Shown piece by piece: positions 42,565-49,297 of a stretch of 49,297 bases of DNA. Every line of letters starts with the position of its first letter. Positions within the stretch are counted from its first letter, which is position 1. The translations under genes and the position numbers were made by a program. This DNA is from Sphingopyxis sp. (GTDB taxonomy: Bacteria; Pseudomonadota; Alphaproteobacteria; Sphingomonadales; Sphingomonadaceae): positions 1 through 49,297 of the forward strand of contig NZ_JAEMQX010000018.1 of the NCBI RefSeq assembly GCF_016463645.1. The letters are read 5' to 3'. The notes under the pieces are model-generated. The model was not told the origin of the DNA, made no database searches, and was given only the letters and a program-made list of their open reading frames with translations.

Positions 42565-43509
42565 ATGCCCGACGACCAGGGATCTTCGAACCGATCGGAA
42601 GAGGACAGTAGTACACCCGGACTATTGTCCGGGCTGAAGAAACTGTTGTTCGGTGGCGACAAGGAACCCTCGCTGCGCGAGCAGATCGAAGAGGTCATCG
42701 ACGAGGCCGAAGAAGAGGGCGACGAGCGGCGCGGCAGCAACATCGTCGGCGACCTGTCGTCGATCGAGCGCAAGATGCTCCGCAACCTGCTCCACTTCGG
42801 CGAACAGACGGTCGACGATGTCGCGGTGCCGCGCGGCGAGATCATCGCGATCGCCGAAACCGCCAGCTTCGAGGATATTGTCGCGATCTTTGCGGACGCG
42901 GGACACAGCCGCCTGCCGGTCTATCGTGAAAGCCTCGACGAGGTCGTCGGCATGATCCACGTCAAGGATGTGTTCGCCGTACTTGCCGAAAACCGGGCCG
43001 CCCCGCCACTCATCGATCTCATTCGCCAGCCGCTTTACGTGCCCCAGTCGATGGGCGTACTCGACCTGCTCGCCGAAATGCGCGCGAAACGTACCCATCT
43101 CGCAATCGTCATCGACGAATATTCGGGCACCGAAGGCCTGCTGACGATCGAGGATCTGGTCGAGGAAATCGTCGGCGAGATCGAGGACGAGCATGACGAC
43201 GAGCCCGAGCCGCTGATCGTCGCGGGCGATCATGGCTGCTGGGATGCCGACGCGCGCGCCGAACTCGACGACGTCGGCGAGGCGATCGACCCGCGGCTCG
43301 CCGAGGTCGAGGAAGACGTCGATACATTGGGCGGGCTCGCCGCGGTACTCGCGGGGCATGTTCCCGAGGTCGGCGAGATACTCGTCCACCCGAGCGGCTG
43401 GCGCATCGAGGTGACCGAGGCCGACGAGCGCCGCGTCCATCGCCTGCGCCTCCACCCCCCGGTCGTGGTCGATCTGGAGGCACCGTCGGAACGGTCCGAG
43501 GAATTCTGA
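42565..43509 (+). CDS. corC: CorC/HlyC-family CBS-domain transporter-associated protein
   Basis: 314 residues: an acidic N-terminal stretch (~30-60), a CBS pair (DDVAVPRGEIIAIAETASFE, GHSRLPVYRESLDEVVGMIH, then DEYSGTEGLLTIEDLVEEIVGE in pieces) and a C-terminal CorC/HlyC domain (LGGLAAVLAGHVPEVGEIL, HPSGWRIEVTEADERRVHR). There is no membrane domain. CorC-type proteins are linked to Mg/Co efflux and are encoded after ybeY in many genomes. Cytoplasmic or membrane-peripheral. Confidence 0.93.
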   Translation: MPDDQGSSNRSEEDSSTPGLLSGLKKLLFGGDKEPSLREQIEEVIDEAEEEGDERRGSNIVGDLSSIERKMLRNLLHFGEQTVDDVAVPRGEIIAIAETASFEDIVAIFADAGHSRLPVYRESLDEVVGMIHVKDVFAVLAENRAAPPLIDLIRQPLYVPQSMGVLDLLAEMRAKRTHLAIVIDEYSGTEGLLTIEDLVEEIVGEIEDEHDDEPEPLIVAGDHGCWDADARAELDDVGEAIDPRLAEVEEDVDTLGGLAAVLAGHVPEVGEILVHPSGWRIEVTEADERRVHRLRLHPPVVVDLEAPSERSEEF

Positions 43510-43550
43510 CGCGATTGCCATTGCCGGTCTAAAGGACTAGGCGAGGCCGG

Positions 43551-44708
43551 ATGGAAGTTTCCGACCTTCGCATCGCCCTGTTCAGCGGCAACTACAATAT
43601 GACGACCGACGGTGCGAACAAGGCGCTCAACCGCCTTGTCGGCTTCCTTCTGGCGCACGGCGCCGCGGTGCGCGTCTATTCGCCGACGGTCGCCAACCCC
43701 GATTTCGAACCGACAGGCGATCTCGTCAGTGTGCCGTCAGTCGCGATTCCGGGGCGCAGCGAATATCGCATTCCGGTCTCCTTCTCGTCGCGCGTTCGCG
43801 AAGACATCACCGATTTCGCTCCGAATATCGTTCATATCTCCAGTCCTGACCGTGTATCGCGGCAGGCCGCGGCGTGGGCGCGGCGGCGGCGGCTTCCGGT
43901 CGCCTGTTCGGTGCACACGCGTTTCGAAACCTATGTCCGCTATTATAATCTGTCGTTCCTCGAACCCGTGATGGTCGCCTGGTTGCGCAAGCTGTACCGC
44001 AAGTGCGATGCGCTGATCGCGCCGTCGGAAAGCTTTGCGCAGGTGCTGCGCGAACAGCGAATGAACTACGACATCGGCATCTGGACTCGCGGCGTCGAGC
44101 AGACGGTGTTTAATCCTGGCCGCCGCGACATGGAATGGCGACGCTCGCTCGGTATCGAGGATGACGTGCCCGCGATCGCCTTTCTCGGCCGGCTCGTCAT
44201 GGAAAAGGGGCTCGACGTCTTTGCCGACGCGATCGACGTGCTCCAACGGCGCGGCGTTCCGCACAAGGTTGTCGTGATCGGCGAAGGGCCAGCGGGCGAA
44301 TGGTTCGAATCGCGCCTTCCCGACGCCAGTTTCGTGGGCTTCCAGGGCGGCGAAGACCTCGCCCGCGCGCTCGCGTCCTGCGATATTTTCTTTAACCCGT
44401 CCGTCACCGAGACTTTCGGCAATGTGACGCTCGAAGCGATGGCGTGCGGTCTCCCCGTCGTAGCCGCGCGGGCAACCGGCAGCGCCAGCATCGTCAAGCA
44501 TGGGCAGACGGGCTATCTCGTCGCACCCGGATCGATCACGGGTTTCGCCGACCATCTTCAGCGCTATTGCCGCGACACTCCGCTGCGCGCCGAGCATGGC
44601 GCGGCGGCGGTATCCGAAAGCGGCGCGTATCAGTGGGACGCGATCAACCAGGCGGTCGCCGATACCTATATCCGGCTGATTCGCCAGAAGCAGCGGCGCC
44701 GGGGCTGA
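43551..44708 (+). CDS. GT4-family glycosyltransferase
   Basis: 385 residues in two Rossmann-like halves. N-terminal FSGNYNMTTDGANKALNRLV and HTRFETYVRYYNL; C-terminal FLGRLVMEKGLDVFADAI, VVIGEGPAGEW and the donor-binding E-x7-E motif in FFNPSVTETFGNVTLEAMAC. It resembles the MgtA/SqdX-like branch that uses nucleotide-sugars to glycosylate diacylglycerol or lipid acceptors. In sphingomonads a role in glycolipid or glycosphingolipid synthesis is possible, but the acceptor is not evident. 41 bp after corC and 7 bp before rarA. Confidence 0.88.
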   Translation: MEVSDLRIALFSGNYNMTTDGANKALNRLVGFLLAHGAAVRVYSPTVANPDFEPTGDLVSVPSVAIPGRSEYRIPVSFSSRVREDITDFAPNIVHISSPDRVSRQAAAWARRRRLPVACSVHTRFETYVRYYNLSFLEPVMVAWLRKLYRKCDALIAPSESFAQVLREQRMNYDIGIWTRGVEQTVFNPGRRDMEWRRSLGIEDDVPAIAFLGRLVMEKGLDVFADAIDVLQRRGVPHKVVVIGEGPAGEWFESRLPDASFVGFQGGEDLARALASCDIFFNPSVTETFGNVTLEAMACGLPVVAARATGSASIVKHGQTGYLVAPGSITGFADHLQRYCRDTPLRAEHGAAAVSESGAYQWDAINQAVADTYIRLIRQKQRRRG

Positions 44709-44715
44709 GCGTCCG

Positions 44716-46035
44716 ATGGCCGGGGACCTGTTCGGCGGGGACGCATCCACGGAGCGCGAAGGGGCCCCGATCGGCCCCGTGCCGCTCGCCGAGCGACTTC
44801 GCCCGCGGACCTTGGCCGATGTCGTCGGGCAGGAACATCTTACCGGTCCCGAAGGTGCGATCGGCCGCATGGTCGCGGCGGGCCAATTGTCTTCGATCAT
44901 CCTCTGGGGACCGCCGGGCACGGGCAAGACGACGATCGCGCGGCTGCTGGCCGAAGCCGTCGGCATGCGCTTCGCACCGCTGTCGGCCGTCTTTTCGGGC
45001 GTAGCCGACCTCAGGCAGGCCTTTGCCGACGCCGAAAGGATGGCCGCGGCGGGCAAGCGCACGCTGCTCTTCGTCGACGAGATCCATCGTTTCAATCGAG
45101 CGCAGCAGGACGGTTTCCTGCCCTATGTCGAGCGCGGCACGGTGGTGCTTGTCGGCGCGACGACCGAGAATCCGAGCTTTGCCTTGAACGCGGCGCTGCT
45201 CAGTCGCGCGCAGGTACTCGTGCTGGACCGGCTCGGCGAGGCCGCGCTCGGGACGCTCATCGAGCGCGCCGAGGTCGAGGTCGGCCAGCGTCTGCCCGTA
45301 ACCGACGGGGCGCGCGCGGCGCTGATCGCCAGCGCCGACGGCGACGGGCGCTTCCTGCTCAACCAGGTCGAGACGCTCTTCTCTGTGACGATCGAGGATC
45401 CGCTCGATCCCGTCGAACTCGCGCAGTTCCTCCATCGCCGGATGCCGGTCTATGACAAGGATCGCGACGGCCATTATAATCTGATCTCGGCGTTCCATAA
45501 GGCGCTACGCGGGTCGGATCCGCAGGCGGCGCTCTATTGGCTCGCGCGGATGCTCGTCGCGGGCGAGGAGCCGCTCTATGTCCTTCGCCGAATCACCCGC
45601 TTCGCGAGCGAGGACATTGGTCTCGCCGACCCGCAGGCGCTGGTGCAGTGTCTCGCCGCCAAGGACGCCTATCAATTCCTCGGATCGCCCGAGGGAGAAC
45701 TCGCGATCGTACAGGCGTGCCTCTATTGCGCAACCGCGCCCAAGTCGAACGCGGCCTATGCGGCACAGAAGGCGGCATGGGCCGCAGCGCGCGAAACGGG
45801 AAGCCTTGCGCCGCCCGCCAACATCCTCAACGCCCCGACCAAGTTGATGAAAGATCTGGGTTATGGCGCGGGCTACAGTTACGACCATGACGCGCCCGAC
45901 GGTTTTTCCGGCGACAATTACTGGCCCGATGATATGGCGCCGGCCACCTTCTATCGCCCCGTCGACCGCGGGTTCGAAAAGCGCATCGCCGAGCGTATCG
46001 CCTGGTGGGACGAGCGGCGCCGCGTGAAGGAATGA
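44716..46035 (+). CDS. rarA: Replication-associated recombination ATPase RarA (MgsA)
   Basis: 439 residues. AAA+ motifs are Walker A GPPGTGKT (65-72), Walker B LLFVDEIHRFNRAQQD, sensor 1 VGATTENPSFALNAALLSR, followed by the family-specific C-terminal part (DGHYNLISAFHKALRGSDPQ, RMLVAGEEPLYVLRRITRFA, SEDIGLADPQAL, NAAYAAQKAAW). RarA acts on stalled replication forks and interacts with SSB. Start at the ATG 7 bp after the GT4 gene, with the family-like LAERLRPRTLADVVGQEHL soon after. Confidence 0.96.
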   Translation: MAGDLFGGDASTEREGAPIGPVPLAERLRPRTLADVVGQEHLTGPEGAIGRMVAAGQLSSIILWGPPGTGKTTIARLLAEAVGMRFAPLSAVFSGVADLRQAFADAERMAAAGKRTLLFVDEIHRFNRAQQDGFLPYVERGTVVLVGATTENPSFALNAALLSRAQVLVLDRLGEAALGTLIERAEVEVGQRLPVTDGARAALIASADGDGRFLLNQVETLFSVTIEDPLDPVELAQFLHRRMPVYDKDRDGHYNLISAFHKALRGSDPQAALYWLARMLVAGEEPLYVLRRITRFASEDIGLADPQALVQCLAAKDAYQFLGSPEGELAIVQACLYCATAPKSNAAYAAQKAAWAAARETGSLAPPANILNAPTKLMKDLGYGAGYSYDHDAPDGFSGDNYWPDDMAPATFYRPVDRGFEKRIAERIAWWDERRRVKE

Positions 46036-46366
46036 CGTCGGCCTTGCTCCGCGAGGCCAATGTCGATGCGCTGTTCGCGAGCGATGCCGCGACGTCCAAG
46101 TGGCGGCGCGTGGATCTTTCTGACTGATCGCAAGATGCTTCCGACGGCTATTGCTCTGCGGTCCGGCGCAATTCGTGTTCGACAAGATGCCCGTATCGGC
46201 GTCGGTCGCGCGCGATGGTGACGGCAATCGCTGCCCGCGCGGAGGCAATGCCTTCTATGATCTGGATATTCAGGACAACCGGCTGGTGTTGACGCGCCTC
46301 TGCTTCCAGCCCATGCAGCCCTTTGGGCGCGACATAGAGGTCACCGCCGGGACATTGGAAGACTGA
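46032..46366 (+). pseudogene. Possible frameshifted small gene after rarA
   Basis: An ATG overlapping the rarA stop (46032) opens a 31-codon frame (MTSALLREANVDALFASDAA...VDLSD) that ends at 46127. In another frame from about 46151 a protein-like stretch follows to 46366: CGPAQFVFDKMPVSASVARD, then RCPRGGNAFYDLDIQDNRLV and CFQPMQPFGRDIEVTAGTLE. It looks like coding sequence (Cys pair, Gly/Asp turns) but has only a TTG start and no Shine-Dalgarno. The simplest reading is one short gene broken by a frameshift, or a short unrecognised gene. I recognise no family. Confidence 0.35.
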
Positions 46367-46380
46367 GTCACGCTGGCGAG

Positions 46381-46734
46381 ATGGCTTTGAAATTCGACAG
46401 CTGGGAGGATGTGGTCGCGTTCGCGTGCGCGCTTTCCGATGTCGAGATGCTTTCCTTTTATGGCACGCCCTGTCCAAAGCTCAACGGCAAGGCGCTCGCT
46501 TCGCCGGGCCGTGAGCCCGGAAGCTTTGCTGTCATGTGCAAGCCTGACGAAAAGGAAATCCTGCTTGAAACCGATCCCGACACCTTCTGGCAGACACCGC
46601 ATTATGAAGGCTGGCATGCGATCCTCGTCCGCTTCGGATCCGATGATCCCGAACGGATCGGCACTGTCCTTCGCCGCGCTTGGTGGGATCGCGCTAAAAA
46701 AGGCCAGCGACAGGCGTTTGGCGATCGTCCCTGA
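46381..46734 (+). CDS. MmcQ/YjbR-family protein
   Basis: 117 residues. The fold signature is SWEDVVAFACALSDVEMLSF, PCPKLNGKALASPG, FAVMCKPDEKEILLETDPDT and HYEGWHAILVRFGSDDPERI. YjbR proteins are small DNA-binding-like domains of unknown physiological role. Its last codons overlap the start of the serine hydrolase gene in another frame. Confidence 0.88.
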   Translation: MALKFDSWEDVVAFACALSDVEMLSFYGTPCPKLNGKALASPGREPGSFAVMCKPDEKEILLETDPDTFWQTPHYEGWHAILVRFGSDDPERIGTVLRRAWWDRAKKGQRQAFGDRP

Positions 46735-48115
46735 CATACTGCGTTTCATCGCTGCGGCGCTCCTCATCGGCGCGGCCCCCGCCGCGGCGCAGGCGCCGAA
46801 GCCAGGCGCCGAATTGAACCGCGCCTGGGCGGCGGGCTATCGCGCCGCCTTCGTCTGCTCCTCGTTGTGGAACGGGGGTGGCAAGCCGATCACTGCGATC
46901 GAACGCGACGAGCTCACCGGCATCTATCCGGAGATCGAATCCGATGTTCGGGCGCTCGAGGCCGACGTCGACGAGGGAGCTAAGCGCGTCAGCGTGATCT
47001 ATCGCGACGACATGCCGCCGCGCATCGCCGAATGGACCGGGCGCGAAGGCTGTGTCACGCTGCCGATCGGCGCGCGGGCGGGCGCGGCGCAGACTTCGCT
47101 GCCACGGCGCCCGGACCTCGATGGCCAGCCTTGGCCGTTCGGTGACAAAGGGGCGAACTGGCTCGCGCCCAATGGGATGACGGCGTTCGAGCAGACGGCG
47201 ATCGACATGGGCCGTTTCGGCGGCCGCACAAGTTCGCTCCTGATCGTCAAGAACGGCCGCATCGCGCTCGAACGCTATTGGGGCGGGCACGACATTCACA
47301 CGGCGCAGCGCACCTTCTCGGTCGCCAAGTCGATGGCGGCGACGCTGATCGGTTATGCGGTGCAGCAGGGCGCGATCGACGTGACGAAGCCCGCCATGAT
47401 CGCCGAATGGCAGTCGCCCGGCGATCCGCGTGCCGCAATCACCACCGAACAGCTGATGCGTATGGCGAGCGGCCTTACCAGCGACACCGCGGGCAACCGC
47501 AGCGATGCCATTTATATGGGCGGCGCATCGGTGCGGCAGTGGACCACGCAATGGCCTCTGCTCAATCCCCCGAACAGCCGCTATCGTTACGCCAATAACG
47601 ACACGCTGCTCGCGACGCTGTCGCTGAAGGCGGCGCTGAAAAAGGCGGGTATGCCGCTTGATCCCGCTGCCTTTTTCGACCGGCTCGGCATGACGCGCAC
47701 CTTCGTCGAGCATGACAAGGACGGTGACTATATATTGTCGAGCCAGGTATGGACGACCGCCCGCGACCTCGCGCGGCTGGGCCTGCTCTATGAGCAGGAC
47801 GGCATGTGGCAGGGCGAACGCCTGCTCTCTGAAAACTGGCGCCGCTTCGTCACTACCGCCAGCGGGCCGCAGCCTGACGGAGCTTTTGGTTATGGCGCCG
47901 GCTTCTGGCTGCTCGACAAGTCGGACGGCGTTCCGGCCGACGCCTTCGGTGCGTTCGGAAACCGCGGCCAATATGTCATCGTCATTCCCTCGCACGCGCT
48001 GGTGATCGTGCGGCAGGGCTATGACGACGACAAGGCGCGGCTCGACATCGCGAAGCTCGTGGCGGCAGTGGTCGCCGCGGACGGCAACGACCGGCGTTAT
48101 TCGAAGGGCGGGTAA
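46718..48115 (+). CDS. Secreted serine hydrolase, beta-lactamase class C fold
   Basis: 465 residues from a TTG at 46718, the only start in the right place to give a signal peptide (LAIVPDILRFIAAALLIGAA, then PAAAQA). An N-terminal ~130-residue region (AFVCSSLWNGGGKPITAIER) precedes the hydrolase domain. Catalytic motifs are SVAK (Ser201-x2-Lys204) in TFSVAKSMAA and YAN in YRYANND. Related proteins include esterases, DD-peptidases and 6-aminohexanoate-oligomer hydrolases; the natural substrate is unknown. It overlaps the YjbR gene by 17 bp and the GFA gene on the other strand by 19 bp. Confidence 0.87.
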   Translation: MAIVPDILRFIAAALLIGAAPAAAQAPKPGAELNRAWAAGYRAAFVCSSLWNGGGKPITAIERDELTGIYPEIESDVRALEADVDEGAKRVSVIYRDDMPPRIAEWTGREGCVTLPIGARAGAAQTSLPRRPDLDGQPWPFGDKGANWLAPNGMTAFEQTAIDMGRFGGRTSSLLIVKNGRIALERYWGGHDIHTAQRTFSVAKSMAATLIGYAVQQGAIDVTKPAMIAEWQSPGDPRAAITTEQLMRMASGLTSDTAGNRSDAIYMGGASVRQWTTQWPLLNPPNSRYRYANNDTLLATLSLKAALKKAGMPLDPAAFFDRLGMTRTFVEHDKDGDYILSSQVWTTARDLARLGLLYEQDGMWQGERLLSENWRRFVTTASGPQPDGAFGYGAGFWLLDKSDGVPADAFGAFGNRGQYVIVIPSHALVIVRQGYDDDKARLDIAKLVAAVVAADGNDRRYSKGG

Positions 48116-48513
48116 CGTTCGAACGCCGGCAGATCGTTCAGCTTCTCCATCCAGCCGATGCGTTCGGCCGTCTGTATCTGGGCCTGTGCGGGTATCGCGT
48201 CGGGGTCGTCGAGCGTCGCGGTCTGGACGTCGATCTGATCCGGGAAGATCGCGTCATTGGTATAGAAAAGCCCGGTTCCGCAATCGGCGCAGAAATGGCG
48301 GCGGCCATGTTCGGACGAGGCATAGACTTTTGCGGTACCGCTGATGTCGATTTCGTCATTGCCAACCAATGCCCAGCCGACTAGCGGCGCGCCCGAATGG
48401 CGGCGGCAGTCGCTGCAGTGGCAGAGTGCGTGATGTTGCACGGCAGTACTCATCGAATAGCGGATCGCGCCGCAATGGCACTGGCCGCTGGCACGGGGGG
48501 CTTCGTCGGTCAT
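48097..48513 (-). CDS. GFA-family zinc protein
   Basis: 138 residues. The family zinc ligands are all present: CHCGAIRYS, CHCSDCRRHSGAPLVGW and FCADCGTGLFY. GFA proteins are named after a glutathione-dependent formaldehyde-activating enzyme but most members have unknown activity. The start at 48513 has AGGAGAG immediately upstream; an in-frame ATG 11 codons earlier is less good. The 3' end overlaps the convergent serine hydrolase gene. Confidence 0.92.
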   Translation of the reverse strand: MTDEAPRASGQCHCGAIRYSMSTAVQHHALCHCSDCRRHSGAPLVGWALVGNDEIDISGTAKVYASSEHGRRHFCADCGTGLFYTNDAIFPDQIDVQTATLDDPDAIPAQAQIQTAERIGWMEKLNDLPAFERYPPFE

Positions 48514-48649
48514 CGCTCTCTCCTGAAGGAATTGAGTGGAGAACATAACATAAACATGATCGCGCTGACAATGACGCCGGAGGTAGGCATTAGCGGGATG
48601 TTAACCACAAGCTTCTAGGCCGCTGAGACACGGATTTTGGGGAACTTCC

Positions 48650-48727
48650 ATGGATCGGAGCGGATTGGAGAGGTGGGCGTCGAGCCGATCGAAGGCGATG
48701 CCCGTCCGCCGGAGCCTGTCGCGATGA
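48650..48727 (+). CDS. Possible 25-residue leader ORF before the GT2 gene
   Basis: ATG at 48650 with GGGGAA five bases upstream; the frame ([20 protein letters not shown]...) ends in a TGA that overlaps the GT2 ATG at 48724. The arrangement would couple translation of the two. The basic peptide has no recognisable motif, so it may be chance. Confidence 0.25.
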   Translation: MDRSGLERWASSRSKAMPVRRSLSR

Positions 48728-49297
48728 AGCTGGTCATCCAGATCCCGTGCCTGAACGAGGCCGAAGACCTCCCCGCGACGCTCGCTGCGTTGCCGCGCAG
48801 GGTCGACGGTATCGACACGATCGAAATCCTGGTCATCGATGACGGCAGCACCGACAACACCGCGCAGGTCGCACGCATGTGGGGCGTTCATCATGTGGTG
48901 CGCCATCGCACCAACCGCGGGCTCGCCGCCGCGTTCCGCTCGGGTATAGATGCGGCGCTCGCCGCGGGGGCCGATATCATCGTCAACACCGACGCCGACG
49001 GCCAATATGTTGGCGAGGATATCGCCAAGATCGTCGCTCCGATCGTCGACGGGCGCGCCGATATCGTCGTCGGGGACCGCGGCGTCGGCGACAATGCGCA
49101 TTTCGGACCGGTCAAGCGGCGGCTGCAGGAACTGGGCAGCGCGATGGTCCAGCGGCTCGCCAACGTCGATATTTCCGACGCGGTCAGCGGGTTCCGCGCG
49201 ATCAGCCGCGAGGCGGCGCAGCGCATCAACATCACGACCGAATTCAGCTATACGACCGACATGCTGATCCAGGCCGGGCGCAAGCGCCTGTCGATCC
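48724..49297 (+). CDS. GT2-family glycosyltransferase, partial
   Basis: The frame runs off the right edge (191 residues seen). GT-A motifs are [20 protein letters not shown] at the N-terminus, [30 protein letters not shown], the metal-binding NTDADGQY, and [14 protein letters not shown]. This is the dolichyl-phosphate-mannose-synthase-like branch that moves sugars to lipid carriers or polysaccharides. The ATG at 48724 has CGGAG at a good distance; a GTG at 48673 would add 17 residues. Upstream lies a possible short leader ORF. Confidence 0.9.
   Translation, partial: MKLVIQIPCLNEAEDLPATLAALPRRVDGIDTIEILVIDDGSTDNTAQVARMWGVHHVVRHRTNRGLAAAFRSGIDAALAAGADIIVNTDADGQYVGEDIAKIVAPIVDGRADIVVGDRGVGDNAHFGPVKRRLQELGSAMVQRLANVDISDAVSGFRAISREAAQRINITTEFSYTTDMLIQAGRKRLSI

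Overview
The window is GC-rich chromosomal DNA, probably from a sphingomonad alphaproteobacterium such as Sphingopyxis, Sphingomonas or Novosphingobium. This rests on a circularly permuted two-piece ssrA with tag ANDNEALALAA, two TonB-dependent receptors with sphingomonad-like signal peptides, MucR and Fur next to tsaB-rimI, and the nfu, tsaB, fur, miaB, phoH, ybeY, corC housekeeping order. Genus is inferred, not shown. I see no phage, transposase, CRISPR array or rRNA.

Layout. 1-4733: a lemA operon with two TPM-domain genes (one internally deleted), mscL, ssrA, a BON-domain protein, and a MerR regulator divergent from a small CDF metal exporter with a clear MerR-type operator between them. 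4737-26269: a 21.5 kb L-rhamnose locus. rhaB-rhaT (minus strand) diverge from a bifunctional rhamnulose-phosphate aldolase/dehydrogenase, an L-rhamnose isomerase and a DeoR-type regulator (plus strand). An eight-gene operon follows with overlaps of 1-4 bp at almost every junction: outer-membrane receptor, GH78 alpha-L-rhamnosidase, carboxylesterase, second alpha/beta hydrolase, tannase/feruloyl-esterase-family protein, acyl/aryl-CoA ligase, a 110-residue secreted protein and a GH3 glycosidase. The set fits import and dismantling of an esterified rhamnoside, with rhamnose going to dihydroxyacetone phosphate plus lactate and the released acid being CoA-activated. An 11-bp sequence shared by the two rha control regions is a candidate regulator site.

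26274-34014: tRNA-Thr(TGT), an unknown protein, nfu, a nitroreductase, tsaB, rimI, mucR, fur, plsC, miaB and phoH. 34031-41890: a block that separates phoH from ybeY and corC, starting with a perfect 24-bp inverted repeat. It holds a Fur-type-box TonB receptor for haem or iron-protein, a DUF6607-like partner, a DoxX pair, an ECF41-type sigma factor with its carboxymuconolactone-decarboxylase-family partner and a matching promoter, and a TPR protein. 42040-49297: ybeY, corC, a GT4 glycosyltransferase, rarA, a possible gene remnant, a YjbR-family protein, a secreted serine hydrolase, a GFA-family zinc protein and a GT2 glycosyltransferase that runs off the end.

The gene families are known; the least described parts are the rhamnoside operon with its small secreted protein, the shared candidate operator, the CDF exporter with a Cys in its metal site, and the fused TPM remnant. 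Very long minus-strand ORFs opposite the rha operon are GC-driven shadows and are not annotated.
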